NCBI RefSeq assembly: GCF_024802625.1
Contig: NZ_CP103371.1
Coordinates: 3,906,001-3,970,000, forward strand
Direction: 5' to 3'
Origin: Massilia sp. H6
Lineage (GTDB): Bacteria > Pseudomonadota > Gammaproteobacteria > Burkholderiales > Burkholderiaceae_D
Length of the DNA: 64,000 nt
Positions 50,345 to 61,983 of this stretch are shown in pieces. How positions within the stretch are numbered: the stretch's first letter is position 1; each line of letters opens with the position of its first letter. The position numbers and the translations under genes were made by a program. A model generated the notes under the pieces. It was not told where the DNA came from, did not search any database, and was given only the letters and a program-made list of their open reading frames with translations.

Positions 50345-51106
50345 TCAGCGCACGCGCGCTTCGGGCACCCAGTTCTCGTAGCGGCGCTCGATGCGCCGTC
50401 CCGTTCCGTCTTGTGCTATCTGGTAGAAGGCGCGGTTGAGCCGGCCGATCACGTCGTTTGGCACTGCCCGGTTGCAGGCCAGGTAGACTCCGATTTCCTT
50501 GAACACCAATACCGGCACGATTTGCTTGTCGAAGCCATAGCGCGTGAGCACGTTGCTGCCGCTACGCTGGCTGGCTGCCCACAGGTCGATGCGTCCCAGG
50601 AGCAGCTTTTGCGGGTTGGACAGTTCGTTGGAAGTGGGGTCGGTGATCATGCCGCGGGCGCGCAAATAGGCGTCGCGCGCATCGCCATTATGCGTGCCGA
50701 TGCGCAAGCCGCGTGCGTCGTCCAGGCTGCGCAACTGCAGCTCATGGTCGGCGCGCGCCATCAAGACCCATTGGGCGATAGCGGTCGGGCCCACCCACTT
50801 GAACAAGTCCTCGCGCTCGGGTGTGCGGGTAGTGGAATAGACGCAGGCGTCGGGCCGCTGGAGCGCCGCCGCGTAGGCGCGCTTCCAGGGCAGTACGTCG
50901 ATGGTGTAGGCAAGTCCTGCGCGACTCATCGCTTCCCGGACCTTGTCGGTGGCGATGCCGACCACCCGCCCCTGGTCGAGCATGCTTGAAGGCGCCATGA
51001 CCTCGGTCGTGATGTACAGGCGCGGCGGTTCAGCCGGCTGCACAGCGGCCAGGGCCGACCCGCATACCAGACTGAGAACCAAACATGTGGACCTGATGAG
51101 CAACAT
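50345..51106 (-). CDS. Periplasmic solute-binding protein, family 3-like
   Basis: 253 residues. The signal peptide is LIRSTCLVLSLVCGSALAAV, cleaved near ALAA. The mature domain resembles SBP_bac_3 proteins: PRLYITTEVMAPSSMLDQGRVVGIATDKVREAMSRAGLAYTIDVLPWKRAYAAAL at the start, ARGLRIGTHNGDA and YLACNRAVPNDVIGRLNRAFYQIAQDGTGRRI near the end. There are no permease or ATPase genes beside it, so a sensor-partner or orphan binding role is possible. The ATG at 51106 is taken since the longer frame lacks a signal peptide. Confidence 0.75.
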   Translation of the reverse strand: MLLIRSTCLVLSLVCGSALAAVQPAEPPRLYITTEVMAPSSMLDQGRVVGIATDKVREAMSRAGLAYTIDVLPWKRAYAAALQRPDACVYSTTRTPEREDLFKWVGPTAIAQWVLMARADHELQLRSLDDARGLRIGTHNGDARDAYLRARGMITDPTSNELSNPQKLLLGRIDLWAASQRSGSNVLTRYGFDKQIVPVLVFKEIGVYLACNRAVPNDVIGRLNRAFYQIAQDGTGRRIERRYENWVPEARVR

Positions 51107-51233
51107 TCGAATCGCCTGACAACGCTTGCGCGTCGGTGAAGACAGCATATCAGGTGGTGTGAATTTCCACACTGCATGTGACGAACTGGTGGTGTCGACG
51201 CGACAGAGGGTATGCGCAGAAGCGCACGCCAGC

Positions 51234-52403
51234 TCAGGGCGTTGGCGGCAATCCAGCCAGTCCGACATTTGCGTCGGCACTGGCAGGCGCCTTGCGCGCC
51301 ACCAGCTCCTGGTACAGCGCGGTGTAGTTCGCCGCCATCTGCTCGGAGGTGAACAGCTCGTGATACCGCGCCTCGGCGCGCGCGCCCATGCGGCGCGTCA
51401 GCTCGGGGTTTTCCCACAGCGTGTGCAAGGCGCCGCGCAAGGCACGCGGGTCCGATGGCGGCACCGCCAGGCCGGTCTCGCCGCCGATATTGATATAGGT
51501 GGTACCGGTGCCGATCTCGCACGAGATCATCGCCTTGCCATACATCGCACCCTCCAGCAGCGAGATGCCAAAGGCCTCGGAGCGCAGGTGCGAGGGAAAC
51601 GCCAGCGCGTAGCACAGGCTCAGCAGCGCCGCCTTGTCGGCTTCGTCCACGGCACCGGTGAAGATCACATGCTTGAGTCCCAGGCGCTGCGCCTGTTCCT
51701 TCAGGGCCTGCTCTTCCGGGCCAGTGCCGACGATGACGATCGGATAATCGAGTCCCGCGGCTGCTTCGAGCAGGATGTGCAGGCCCTTGTAGTAGCGCAG
51801 CACGCCCACGAACAGGAAGAACTTCGGCCCGACCCGGGCGCGCCAATGCGCCAGGCGACATGGATCGGCGCTCGGGTAGGTAGCCTTGTCCAGGCCATAG
51901 GTAATCACACGCGTCTTGTCGCGGTAGCGCGCCAGGACGGTGGACGAGGCCAGGTAGTTGGGCGAGGCCGCGACGATGCTGTCGACGCTGCGCAGGAAGC
52001 GGTGCTTGAGCGGCTGGTACAGGCGCAGCAAGTGCTTCTGGCGCACGATGTCGGAGTGGTAACTGACCACGGTGGGCTTCTTCACGCGCGACACGAAGTG
52101 CGCCATGTCCATGAAGGGCCAGGGAAAATGGTAGTGCACGACATCGGCCTGGTTGGCCATGCGCGCCAGCGCACCCAGTGCCGCCAGCGAGCAGGCGTTC
52201 GACGCGATCTCGAAATCGAGCGGTACCCGGCACACCGTGTGGCCATCGACGTGGATTGGCGCCAGGTCTTTATGGCGCGACAGCGACAGCACGGTATTGG
52301 TCACCCCCAGGCGCGTCGTGCCGACGCACAGCTGGCGGATCACCTGTTCGATGCCGCCGACCGAGTCCGGATAGTAGGTCTTGTAGAAATGTAGGACGCG
52401 CAT
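51234..52403 (-). CDS. Family 4 glycosyltransferase
   Basis: 389 residues. N-terminal MRVLHFYKTYYPDSVGGIEQVIRQL is a GT4 Rossmann start with the G-G-I/E donor loop. VVHYHFPWPFMDMAHFV, SIVAASPNYLASSTVL and FFLFVGVLRYYKGLHILLEAA lead to the C-terminal nucleotide-sugar domain with LRSEAFGISLLEGAMYGKAMISCEIG (E-x7-E motif). It is the last gene of the gmd-rmd-GT-GT run and starts nine bases after the preceding stop. It probably adds D-rhamnose or mannose to a lipid-linked glycan in the cytosol. Confidence 0.87.
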   Translation of the reverse strand: MRVLHFYKTYYPDSVGGIEQVIRQLCVGTTRLGVTNTVLSLSRHKDLAPIHVDGHTVCRVPLDFEIASNACSLAALGALARMANQADVVHYHFPWPFMDMAHFVSRVKKPTVVSYHSDIVRQKHLLRLYQPLKHRFLRSVDSIVAASPNYLASSTVLARYRDKTRVITYGLDKATYPSADPCRLAHWRARVGPKFFLFVGVLRYYKGLHILLEAAAGLDYPIVIVGTGPEEQALKEQAQRLGLKHVIFTGAVDEADKAALLSLCYALAFPSHLRSEAFGISLLEGAMYGKAMISCEIGTGTTYINIGGETGLAVPPSDPRALRGALHTLWENPELTRRMGARAEARYHELFTSEQMAANYTALYQELVARKAPASADANVGLAGLPPTP

Positions 52404-52412
52404 GTTGGAAGC

Positions 52413-53564
52413 TTACTGCGAAAGGACGGTTCGGTACACCTCGGCGGTTTGCCGTGCGGTGGCATGCCAGGTGAGTTGTTCGGCGCGGGCGCGACCGGCG
52501 GCGATGCAGCGCGCGCGCTCGGTGCTATCGTTCGCCAGCGTGCGCATGGCAGCGGCCAGTTCGCCTGCATCGAGTGGATCGACATCGAGCGCGGCGCCCT
52601 GGGTCACTTCTGGCAGCGAGCTGGCGTTCGAGGCCACTACCGGCACGCGCGAGGCAAACGCCTCGACCACCGGGATGCCGAAGCCTTCGTACAGCGAAGG
52701 AAAGACAAACACACCGGCGCCCAAAAACAGGTGGCGCAGGTGGCGCGCATCGGTAACCTGGTCGAGCCAGACGATGTTCTCTCCCAGCGCGCGCGTGGCT
52801 TCCAGGCGCGCCACCAGTTCTTGGCAGCGCCAGCCGCGCGCGCCCACCACCACCAGCGCGCGTTCGTCGCGCAGCGCCTTGGGCAGCATCAGCCAGGCGT
52901 CGAGCAGGCGGCCGACGTTCTTGCGCGGCTGCAGGGTGCCGACGGTAAGGAAGTAGCCGGGCGTGAGCGCATACGCGGCCAGGGTCGCGGCCACGGCCGC
53001 GTCGTCGGGCGGCTCCAGCCATTCGTCGTCGACCCCGCAGTACACCACCGAGATCCGCTTGCGATCTACCCCGAAACATTCGACCAATTCGTCGATCGCG
53101 AAATGCGACAACGCGATCACATGGTCGGCCTTGGTGGTGGCCTTGCGCTGCAACCAGTTCTTCAGGCCGCGCAGGCGTGGGCTGCACCACTCGGGATACT
53201 TGATGGGCAGCGCGTCGTGCAGGGTCGCCACCACCGGGCAGTCCATGCGCACGATGCGGTAGTCGGTGACGTGGAACAGGTCGGCCGGCATATGGACGCG
53301 GTGCGCGCGCGGCGTGGCCAGATCGATCAGGGAGGCGGCCTCGAAGGATTGCGGCATCGGCTGGCCAACGCTGATGCCGCTGCCGCCAGCATCCCTGCCG
53401 AGTTGCACACGCGGCCAGGAATACGGCACCACGGTGGCGCCGAGCGGGGGCAGGTAGCGCATCAGCGCGCGGGTATAGACCCCGATGCCATCGAGGCGAC
53501 CGCCGGTCAGGCCCGGTTCGATCATGGTCGCTCCGAGTCCGACGGTAAGGCCGCCCTCGCTCAC
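52413..53564 (-). CDS. Family 4 glycosyltransferase
   Basis: 383 residues from a GTG at 53564 that overlaps the rmd stop (GTGA); an ATG at 53525 would remove the first beta strand (LTVGLGATMIEPGLTGG). GRLDGIGVYTRALMRYLPPLG, then DLFHVTDYRIVRMDCPVVATLHDALPIKYPEW and YFLTVGTLQPRKNVGRLLDAWLMLP mark the GT4 fold, with FVFPSLYEGFGIPVVEAFASRVPVV as the E-x7-E donor motif. A GDP-mannose or GDP-rhamnose donor fits the neighbouring gmd and rmd. Cytosolic or membrane-associated. Confidence 0.87.
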   Translation of the reverse strand: MSEGGLTVGLGATMIEPGLTGGRLDGIGVYTRALMRYLPPLGATVVPYSWPRVQLGRDAGGSGISVGQPMPQSFEAASLIDLATPRAHRVHMPADLFHVTDYRIVRMDCPVVATLHDALPIKYPEWCSPRLRGLKNWLQRKATTKADHVIALSHFAIDELVECFGVDRKRISVVYCGVDDEWLEPPDDAAVAATLAAYALTPGYFLTVGTLQPRKNVGRLLDAWLMLPKALRDERALVVVGARGWRCQELVARLEATRALGENIVWLDQVTDARHLRHLFLGAGVFVFPSLYEGFGIPVVEAFASRVPVVASNASSLPEVTQGAALDVDPLDAGELAAAMRTLANDSTERARCIAAGRARAEQLTWHATARQTAEVYRTVLSQ

Positions 53565-54502
53565 GCCAGGTACATCCAGCGCAGCGTCTCGGACAGCGGG
53601 GTCGGTTCGAGCTGGCCGATGACGGCAGTGAGTTTGCTGTTGCTGCCGGCCAGCGTGAGCACGTCGTTGGCGCGCACGAAAGCCGGGTTGACCTGCACCT
53701 CGATATGGTAGCCGGCGATCTGGCCCATCATGTCGATCAGGTTGGCCAGCGAATGCGACGAGCCGGAGCAGACATTGAAGGCTTCGCCGCTGGGGGCCAC
53801 CGCCAGCAGGCGGCGGTAGGCGCGCGACACCATGCGCACGTCGGAGAAGTCGCGCGCGATCGCCAGGTTGCCCAGTTCGATGCGGCGCTCGTTGCGGCGG
53901 AAGTGCGAGACGATTTTCGGCAGCAAGAAGTTTTCGTCCTGCCCCCTGCCTGTATAGTTGAACGGGCGCGCGATGATGATCGGCAGCTTGTCCATCCACA
54001 GGCGCGCCATGTACTCCATGGCCAGCTTGCTGACGGCGTAGTCGTTGGCGGGAGAAGGCGGGACGCTCTCGTCGATGACGGACACGCTGGCGTTGCCGTA
54101 GATATTGGCCGACGAGGCCAGCAGCACACTGGTGGGGCGGTGCGCACCAAGCGCGAGCGCCTCGAGCAGGTTGCGCGTGCCGACCACGTTGACGCGGTAG
54201 ATCAGCTCGGAATTGGCATGCGCCACGAAGGCAATGCCGGCCAGGTGCGCGACCACATCCGGTTGCACCTCGTCGACGATGCGGGCCACGGCTTCGCGGT
54301 CGCACAGGTCGACCGCGTGGATGTCGGGCCCGAGCTCCTCGCCCGGCAACACGGTGCCAAAGACACGGTATCCGGCGGCGCTCAATTCTTGCGCCAGGTA
54401 ATAGCCGGTGAACCCGCGCAGGCCCGTGATCAGCGCGCGGCGCCCTTCGCCTTCTCTCCCGCCGATAAACGCCGGGATATCATCCGTGGCGACGCGCTCC
54501 AT
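53561..54502 (-). CDS. rmd: GDP-6-deoxy-D-mannose reductase
   Basis: 313 residues. Extended SDR fold: RRALITGLRGFTGYYLAQEL (G-x2-G-x2-G), VVAHLAGIAFVAHANSELIYRVN, the Ser of SSANIYGNASV, and Y-A-V-S-K as the catalytic pair. The family converts GDP-4-keto-6-deoxy-D-mannose to GDP-D-rhamnose, the second step after Gmd. GDP-L-fucose synthase, the main alternative, has a different N-terminus and would carry an epimerase, so Rmd is favoured, though not proven. It begins one base after the gmd stop. Confidence 0.86.
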   Translation of the reverse strand: MERVATDDIPAFIGGREGEGRRALITGLRGFTGYYLAQELSAAGYRVFGTVLPGEELGPDIHAVDLCDREAVARIVDEVQPDVVAHLAGIAFVAHANSELIYRVNVVGTRNLLEALALGAHRPTSVLLASSANIYGNASVSVIDESVPPSPANDYAVSKLAMEYMARLWMDKLPIIIARPFNYTGRGQDENFLLPKIVSHFRRNERRIELGNLAIARDFSDVRMVSRAYRRLLAVAPSGEAFNVCSGSSHSLANLIDMMGQIAGYHIEVQVNPAFVRANDVLTLAGSNSKLTAVIGQLEPTPLSETLRWMYLA

Positions 54503-54503
54503 A

Positions 54504-55856
<1,353 letters not shown>

Positions 55857-58169
55857 TTAACGCTGCGACACTGCGTCGACCACGCACAGCGCCGTCATGT
55901 TGACGATGCGGCGCACCGTCGCCGACGGCGTCAGGATGTGCACCGGACGTGCGCAGCCCAGCAGCACCGGGCCGACGGCAATGCCATTGCCGGCTGCGGT
56001 CTTGAGCAGGTTGTACGAGATGTTGGCGGCATCCATGTTCGGCATGACCAGCAGGTTGGCGTCGCCCTGCAGGGTCGAATTCGACATCACCTTGGCGCGC
56101 AGCTTGGCGTCGATCGCGGCGTCGCCGTGCATCTCGCCATCGACCTGCATGTTCGGCGCTTTTTCAAGCACCATCGCCAGCGCGGCGCGCATCTTCTTGG
56201 CCGACTCGCTGTTGGACGAGCCGAAGTTCGAATGCGACAGCAGCGCCGCGCGCGGCTGGATCCCGAAGCGCTCGAGTTCCTCGGCCGCCATGATGGTCAT
56301 CTCGGCGATTTCCTCGGCGTTCGGATTCTCGTTGACGTGGGTGTCGAGAATGGCCAGCTGGCGCTCCGGCGTGATGATGATGTTCATCGCCGCATACACG
56401 TTGGTGCCGGCGCGCTTGCCCAGCACCTGGTCGATGTAATACAGGTGCATCAGCGTATTGCCGTAGGTGCCGCAGATCAGGCCATCGGCATCGCCCTTGT
56501 GCACCATCATGGCGCCGATCAGGGTATGGCGGCGGCGCATTTCCAGCTTGGCCAGGTCGGCGGTGACGCCCTTGCGCATGCCGATCGCGTGGTAGGCCTC
56601 CCAGTATTCGCGGTAGCGGGTGTCGAAATCGGGGTTGATGACGTCGACATGCTCGCCAAGCTTCAGGCGCAGGCCGAATTTCTCGATGCGCTTTGCCAGC
56701 ACCGCCGGACGGCCGACCAGGATCGGGCGCGCCAGCTTTTCGTCGACCACCACCTGCACCGCACGCAGCACGCGCTCGTCCTCGCCTTCGGCGTAGACGA
56801 TGCGCTTGATTTCCGCCTGGGCGGCCTTGGCCACCGAGAACAGCGGCTTCATGAAGGTGCCGCTGCGGTACACGAACTGCTGCAGCGTCTCTTCGTAGGC
56901 CTGCATGTCGGCGATCGGGCGCGTCGCTACGCCGCCTTCCTGCGCGGCCCGGGCCACGGCCGGGGCGATGTGGGTCAGCAGGCGCGGATCGAAAGGCATC
57001 GGGATCAGGTATTCCGGACCGAACGACAGGTTGGTGATGCCATAGGCCGAGGCCACGATGTCCGACTGCTCGGCATGCGCCAGGTCGGCAATCGCATGCA
57101 CCACCGCGATTTCCATTTCACGCGTAATGGTGGTGGCGCCGCAGTCGAGCGCGCCGCGGAACATGTAGGGGAAGCACAGCACGTTGTTGACCTGATTCGG
57201 GTAGTCCGAGCGGCCGGTGGCGATGATGGCGTCGCTGCGCACCGCCTTGACGTCTTCCGGCAGGATTTCCGGATTCGGGTTGGCCAGCGCCAGGATCAGC
57301 GGGTTCGGCCCCATGCTGGCGACCATCTCGGGCTTGAGCACGCCGCCGGCCGACAGGCCCAGGAAGATATCCGCGCCGGGAATCACTTCGGCCAGCGAGC
57401 GGTGCGCCGTCTCCTGGGCGAAGCGTTCCTTGTCCGGGTCCATCAGTTCGGCACGGCCCTTGTAGACCACGCCGGCCAAATCGGTGACGAAGATGTTCTC
57501 GATCGGAAAACCAAGATCGACGATCAGGTCGAGGCAGGCCAGTGCGGCCGCGCCGGCGCCGGAAACCACCAGCTTGCAGCTTTTCAAATCCTTGTTGACG
57601 ACCTTCAGGCCGTTCAGGATGGCCGCGCCGACGATGATGGCGGTGCCGTGCTGGTCATCGTGGAAGACCGGGATCTTCATGCGCTCGCGCAGCTGGCGCT
57701 CGATGTAGAAGCATTCGGGCGCCTTGATGTCCTCGAGGTTGATGCCCCCGAAGGTCGGTTCGAGCGCGGCGATGATGTCGACCAGCTTGTCCGGGTCGTT
57801 CTCGTTGATCTCGATATCGAAGACATCGATGCCGGCGAATTTCTTGAACAGCACGCCCTTGCCTTCCATGACCGGCTTCGAGGCCAGCGGACCGATATTG
57901 CCCAGGCCAAGCACGGCGGTGCCGTTGGTGATCACGGCCACCAGGTTGCCGCGCGCCGTGTACTTGTACGAATTGGCCGGGTCCTTGACGATTTCTTCGC
58001 AGGGCGCGGCCACGCCCGGCGAGTACGCCAGGGCCAGGTCGCGCTGGTTCAGCAAGCCCTTGGTGGGGGTCACGCTGATCTTGCCGGGGCGAGGAATCAT
58101 GTGGTACTCGAGCGCTGCAGCACGCAGTTGCTGACGCAATTCTTCTTTTTTATCCGATGACGAATCCAT
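55857..58169 (-). CDS. maeB: NADP-dependent malic enzyme with phosphotransacetylase-like domain
   Basis: 770 residues. The malic enzyme half (1-430) has [67 protein letters not shown] (metal and malate site) and [16 protein letters not shown] (NADP site). The C-terminal half (about 440-770) matches phosphotransacetylase: [40 protein letters not shown] and [20 protein letters not shown]. Decarboxylates malate to pyruvate with NADPH; the PTA domain regulates by acetyl-CoA. Start at 58169 faces thiL across 184 bp. Confidence 0.95.
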   Translation of the reverse strand: MDSSSDKKEELRQQLRAAALEYHMIPRPGKISVTPTKGLLNQRDLALAYSPGVAAPCEEIVKDPANSYKYTARGNLVAVITNGTAVLGLGNIGPLASKPVMEGKGVLFKKFAGIDVFDIEINENDPDKLVDIIAALEPTFGGINLEDIKAPECFYIERQLRERMKIPVFHDDQHGTAIIVGAAILNGLKVVNKDLKSCKLVVSGAGAAALACLDLIVDLGFPIENIFVTDLAGVVYKGRAELMDPDKERFAQETAHRSLAEVIPGADIFLGLSAGGVLKPEMVASMGPNPLILALANPNPEILPEDVKAVRSDAIIATGRSDYPNQVNNVLCFPYMFRGALDCGATTITREMEIAVVHAIADLAHAEQSDIVASAYGITNLSFGPEYLIPMPFDPRLLTHIAPAVARAAQEGGVATRPIADMQAYEETLQQFVYRSGTFMKPLFSVAKAAQAEIKRIVYAEGEDERVLRAVQVVVDEKLARPILVGRPAVLAKRIEKFGLRLKLGEHVDVINPDFDTRYREYWEAYHAIGMRKGVTADLAKLEMRRRHTLIGAMMVHKGDADGLICGTYGNTLMHLYYIDQVLGKRAGTNVYAAMNIIITPERQLAILDTHVNENPNAEEIAEMTIMAAEELERFGIQPRAALLSHSNFGSSNSESAKKMRAALAMVLEKAPNMQVDGEMHGDAAIDAKLRAKVMSNSTLQGDANLLVMPNMDAANISYNLLKTAAGNGIAVGPVLLGCARPVHILTPSATVRRIVNMTALCVVDAVSQR

Positions 58170-58245
58170 GCTGGGCAGCTTTCCTGATACTAGAGGGGAA
58201 CCTCCAATTTTATCAGACCGGCACTTGGCAAGGTCTACGTATTTT

Positions 58246-58314
58246 CAACTAGCCGCCGATCGAACTATTAGACAAGCAAATAGTCGAGCTCGATCTAGTT
58301 GCCTGGCTAATAGT
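58246..58314. repeat. Nested inverted repeats in the maeB-thiL spacer
   Basis: CAACTAG (58246-58252) and CTAGTTG (58295-58301) are perfect arms; inside them ACTATT (58264-58269) and AATAGT (58279-58284) pair, and a third AATAGT occurs at 58309-58314. A regulator binding site or a structured leader is possible. Confidence 0.4.
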
Positions 58315-58353
58315 ATGCGGCGTGCCGAGCGATGCCGGCATTACAATACGCAG

Positions 58354-59316
58354 ATGCTCTCCGAATTCGACCTCATCAAGCAATACTTCCAGCGCGATCG
58401 CTCCGGCCGCGCCGACCTGGGCATCGGCGACGACTGCGCCCTGCTCACCCCGGCGCCGGGCCACCAGCTGGCCATTTCTACCGACATGCTGGTCGAAGAC
58501 CGGCATTTCTTCGCCGGCGCCGATCCCTTCATGCTTGGCCATAAAAGCCTGGCCGTGAACCTGTCGGACCTGGCGGCGATGGGTGCGCGCCCGCTCGGCT
58601 TCACGCTGGCCCTGAGCTTGCCCGGGGCCGATCCCGCCTGGCTCGACGGCTTCTCGCGCGGCCTGTTCGCGCTGGCCGACGCCTTCGACTGCGAACTGGT
58701 GGGCGGCGACACCACCAAGGGGCCGCTCAACATCTGCATCACCGTCTTCGGCGAACTGATGCCGGGGCATGCATTGCGGCGCGATGCCGCGCGGATCGGC
58801 GACGACATCTGGATTTCCGGGACGCTGGGCGACGCGCGCCTGGCGCTGGCAGCGGCGTGGCAAGAAGTCACGCTCGGTCCCGCTGCGCAGGCGCAGGCGG
58901 CGCTGCGGATGCACATGCCGTCACCGCGGGTGGCCCTCGGCCTGGCCCTGGCAGCGCAGCCGATTGCGCACGCCGCGCTCGACATTTCAGATGGGCTGGT
59001 GGGCGACCTCGAACATATCCTGGCCGCCTCGCGGGTCGGCGCCACGCTCGACGCCGATGCGCTGCCGGCCGGGCCGGTGCTGGCGCTGCAGGAAACGGCG
59101 CTGCGGCGCCGGTTCACGCTGGCGGGCGGGGACGACTACGAATTGTGCTTCACGGCGCCGGTGGGCCATCGCGACGCCGTGCTGGAGGCGGGACGACGCA
59201 GCAGCACGCCCGTCACCCGTGTTGGGCGGATCGAGGCGGAGCCGGGCTTGCGGCTGGTCGACGCCAGCGGCGCGCGGCTCGACCTGACACTGCGCGGCTG
59301 GGATCATTTCAGTTAA
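58354..59316 (+). CDS. thiL: Thiamine-monophosphate kinase
   Basis: 320 residues. MLSEFDLIKQYFQR, LGIGDDCALLTPAPGHQLAISTDMLVEDRHFF (the GDD and TDMLVEDRHF motifs), KSLAVNLSDLAAMGARPLGF, LVGGDTTKGPLNICITVFG and LTLAGGDDYELCF are the ThiL signatures. It phosphorylates thiamine monophosphate to thiamine pyrophosphate. The ATG at 58354 gives the family length; an upstream frame of 62 residues covers the spacer repeats. No riboswitch-like structure precedes it. Confidence 0.95.
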   Translation: MLSEFDLIKQYFQRDRSGRADLGIGDDCALLTPAPGHQLAISTDMLVEDRHFFAGADPFMLGHKSLAVNLSDLAAMGARPLGFTLALSLPGADPAWLDGFSRGLFALADAFDCELVGGDTTKGPLNICITVFGELMPGHALRRDAARIGDDIWISGTLGDARLALAAAWQEVTLGPAAQAQAALRMHMPSPRVALGLALAAQPIAHAALDISDGLVGDLEHILAASRVGATLDADALPAGPVLALQETALRRRFTLAGGDDYELCFTAPVGHRDAVLEAGRRSSTPVTRVGRIEAEPGLRLVDASGARLDLTLRGWDHFS

Positions 59317-59343
59317 AGGCACCGGCAACATCCAGCCACGCCG

Positions 59344-61983
59344 TCAATCAGCGTTCGCGCTCTCGTCTTCCCGCGGCGCCTTGCGGTCATCATAGGGCCC
59401 ATAGGTCAGCCAGTAATGCCGGAACGCCAGCCGGATATTCTCCCTCAGCTGCAGGTCGTGCCAGGGCTTGGTATAGAAGCGATAGATCGCGCCGCGGTTG
59501 ATCGAATCGAGCACCGTGTCCACGCCCGTACAGCCGGACAGGATGATGCGGATGGTCTCCGGATACATCTCCTTGACCTTGCTGAGGAACTCGGTGCCAT
59601 TCATCACCGGCATGCGCTGGTCGCACAGGATCACCTGCACCCGGTACAGCGCCAGCAACTCGAAGCCTTCCGCCGGTGACGATGCCGTCAATACCCGGTA
59701 ACTATCGCGCCTGAACAGGCGGTGCAGCGAGGTCAGTACATTGACGTCGTCGTCCACCACGAGCAAGGTCTGCACCTTGTCGTCGTGCGTGGGCGGCGTG
59801 TCGGGCTGGGCGCGATTGTCCTGCACCAGGCGCGCCAGCTCGCCCGCCGGCAGCGCGCGCGAAAAATGGAACCCCTGGATCTCGTCGCAGCGGTGGCGCC
59901 GCAGGTAGGCCATCTGGGCCCGGGTCTCGACCCCTTCGGCGATCACCTGCATGTGCAGGCTGTGCGCCATGCTGATGATGGCCGTTGCGATCGCCGCATC
60001 GTCCGGATTGGTCACGATGTCGCGCACGAAGGCGATGTCGATCTTGAGCTTGTCGATCGGGAAGCGCTTCAGGTAGGCCAGGCTCGAATAGCCGGTGCCG
60101 AAGTCGTCGATCGAGATCCGGATACCCAGCGCGCGCAACCGTCCCAGTACCTCGATGGTGTGCTCGGCGTTCGACATCAGTGCGCTTTCGGTCAGCTCCA
60201 GCTCCAGCAGTGCCGGTTCCACGCCATGCCGCTCGAGGGCGGCGCGGATCACGCCTTCCAGGTCGCCTTCGACAAACTGGCGGCTCGAGACGTTCACCGC
60301 CACCCGCAGATCGCGCAGGCCGTCGCTGCTCCAGGCGGCGATCTGGCGGCAGGCCTCGTCGACGATCCAGGCGCCGACCCGCACCACCAGCCCGGTCTCT
60401 TCCATGATCGGCACGAATTCGGCCGGATACACCAGACCGTAGCCCGGCCGGTTCCAGCGCAGCAGCGCTTCCACCCCCGACACGCGGCCGGTATTGAGCT
60501 CGAGCTTGGGCTGGTAGTACAGCACGAACTGCTGATCTTCGAGCGCGCCGCGCAGCGCCAGTTCCAGGTCGAGGCGCGCCAGCACCTGCACGTTCATGCC
60601 GGCGGTAAAGAAACGGTAGCCGTCGCGGCCCGCTTCCTTGGCCCGCACCATCGCAGCGTCGGCGTATTTCACCAGGTTGCCCGGTTCGAGCGCATCTTCC
60701 GGATACATCGCGATGCCGATGCTGGCGGTGAGCGCGGCGTGCTGGCCGTGCAGGTCGAATGGGGCGCGCAGCGCTTCGCGCACGTCGTTGGCCATGTTCA
60801 CGGCTTCTTGCTGGTCGCGCGTCATGGTCAAGAACAGCGCGAACTCGTCGCCGCCCAGGCGGCCCGCCGATTCGCGCAGGCGCACGCAGCGCACCAGCCG
60901 GGTGCTGAACTGGCCCAGCAATTCGTCGCCCAGCTCGGTCCCGAGCGAATCGTTGATGATCTTGAAGCGGTCGAGCGTAATGCACAGCACCGCCACCCGC
61001 CAGCTCTTGTCGCGCGCCAGCTCGATCGCATCGTTCAAATTCTCGAAGAACAGCGTACGGTTCGGCAGACCGGTAAGCGCATCGTAGTGCGACATGTGGC
61101 GCAGGCGCTGCTGCGCATGCAGGCGCTCGCTGATGTCGCGTGCCACCGCGATCAGCATGCGGCTCTTGCCCAGGTCTTGCAGCTTCCAGCTGATCTCGAC
61201 CGGCACAGCGCCCTGCCCGCCGGCGCGCAGCAGTTCGGTCTCGACGATGTCGCCCGGCAGGGTGTCCAGGCGCAGCGCGTGTGCGCCTTCTTGCGCGGCG
61301 GCGGAGTCATATACCTGGTGCGCCGGCGCGTCGGCCGCGAGGTGGCGCTCGAGCAGTTCGCGCGTGCCCAGGCCCAGTGCCACCGGGTCGATCCGCAACA
61401 GCGCATCGCGCGAGAAGCCGAGCATGCGGCAGGCGCCGTCGGAGACGTCGACGATCGCCATGCTGGCGGTATCGATCAGGAAGATCGCGTCGAGGGTCGC
61501 ATCCATCGCGCCGCGAAAGCGCGCCAGCTCGGCGGTGCGTTCGCGTACTTCGCGCTCCAGCGCCATGCCGTAGTCGTGCGACTCGCGGTGCAGCAGGCGC
61601 ACCTCGAGCAGGTTGCGAATCCGGGTCATGACTTCGACCGTATCGAAGGGCTTGCCGATAAAGTCGCGCGCGCCGGCCTCCAGGGCCGCCAGCTTCTTGT
61701 CCGGCTCGGCCGTCACCACCAGCACCGGCAGCCATGATTCGCTCTCGAGCGGCTTGAGCGCCTCCATCACGTCGAAGCCGTCCATGCCGGGCATGTGCAG
61801 GTCGAGGATGATCAGGTCGAAGCGGTGCTTCAGGTGCAGGGATACCACTTGGCGCGGATCGTTGGTGCTGAACACGTTCTCGTAACCGGTGGTCTTGAGC
61901 AGGTATTCGAGCAACTGGACGTTGACGGGTTCGTCGTCGACCACGAGCAGGCGCGCGCGGCGGATGTCGGACAATGAAATCAT
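59344..61983 (-). CDS. Response regulator with REC-PAS-GGDEF-EAL-REC architecture
   Basis: 879 residues. First receiver 10-125 (D61 in LIILDLHMPGMDGF, K111). PAS-like domain 155-285 (RGAMDATLDAIFLIDTASM, ISWKLQDLGKSRMLIAVARDIS). GGDEF 295-460 with intact G377-G-D-E-F381; the upstream I-site R-x2-D reads R-L-R-E, so feedback inhibition is doubtful. EAL 470-720 with E505-A-L, N564, the acidic pair in IDDFGTGYSSL, K647 and EGVE. A second receiver 738-860 has D788 in CDQRMPVMNGTEF. Predicted to make and degrade c-di-GMP under phosphorylation control. It overlaps the kinase gene by four bases. Confidence 0.9.
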   Translation of the reverse strand: MISLSDIRRARLLVVDDEPVNVQLLEYLLKTTGYENVFSTNDPRQVVSLHLKHRFDLIILDLHMPGMDGFDVMEALKPLESESWLPVLVVTAEPDKKLAALEAGARDFIGKPFDTVEVMTRIRNLLEVRLLHRESHDYGMALEREVRERTAELARFRGAMDATLDAIFLIDTASMAIVDVSDGACRMLGFSRDALLRIDPVALGLGTRELLERHLAADAPAHQVYDSAAAQEGAHALRLDTLPGDIVETELLRAGGQGAVPVEISWKLQDLGKSRMLIAVARDISERLHAQQRLRHMSHYDALTGLPNRTLFFENLNDAIELARDKSWRVAVLCITLDRFKIINDSLGTELGDELLGQFSTRLVRCVRLRESAGRLGGDEFALFLTMTRDQQEAVNMANDVREALRAPFDLHGQHAALTASIGIAMYPEDALEPGNLVKYADAAMVRAKEAGRDGYRFFTAGMNVQVLARLDLELALRGALEDQQFVLYYQPKLELNTGRVSGVEALLRWNRPGYGLVYPAEFVPIMEETGLVVRVGAWIVDEACRQIAAWSSDGLRDLRVAVNVSSRQFVEGDLEGVIRAALERHGVEPALLELELTESALMSNAEHTIEVLGRLRALGIRISIDDFGTGYSSLAYLKRFPIDKLKIDIAFVRDIVTNPDDAAIATAIISMAHSLHMQVIAEGVETRAQMAYLRRHRCDEIQGFHFSRALPAGELARLVQDNRAQPDTPPTHDDKVQTLLVVDDDVNVLTSLHRLFRRDSYRVLTASSPAEGFELLALYRVQVILCDQRMPVMNGTEFLSKVKEMYPETIRIILSGCTGVDTVLDSINRGAIYRFYTKPWHDLQLRENIRLAFRHYWLTYGPYDDRKAPREDESANAD

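Noticed and set aside
59722..61737. 671-residue open frame opposite the GGDEF-EAL regulator
   Set aside because: Same reason: the other strand encodes full REC, PAS, GGDEF and EAL domains.
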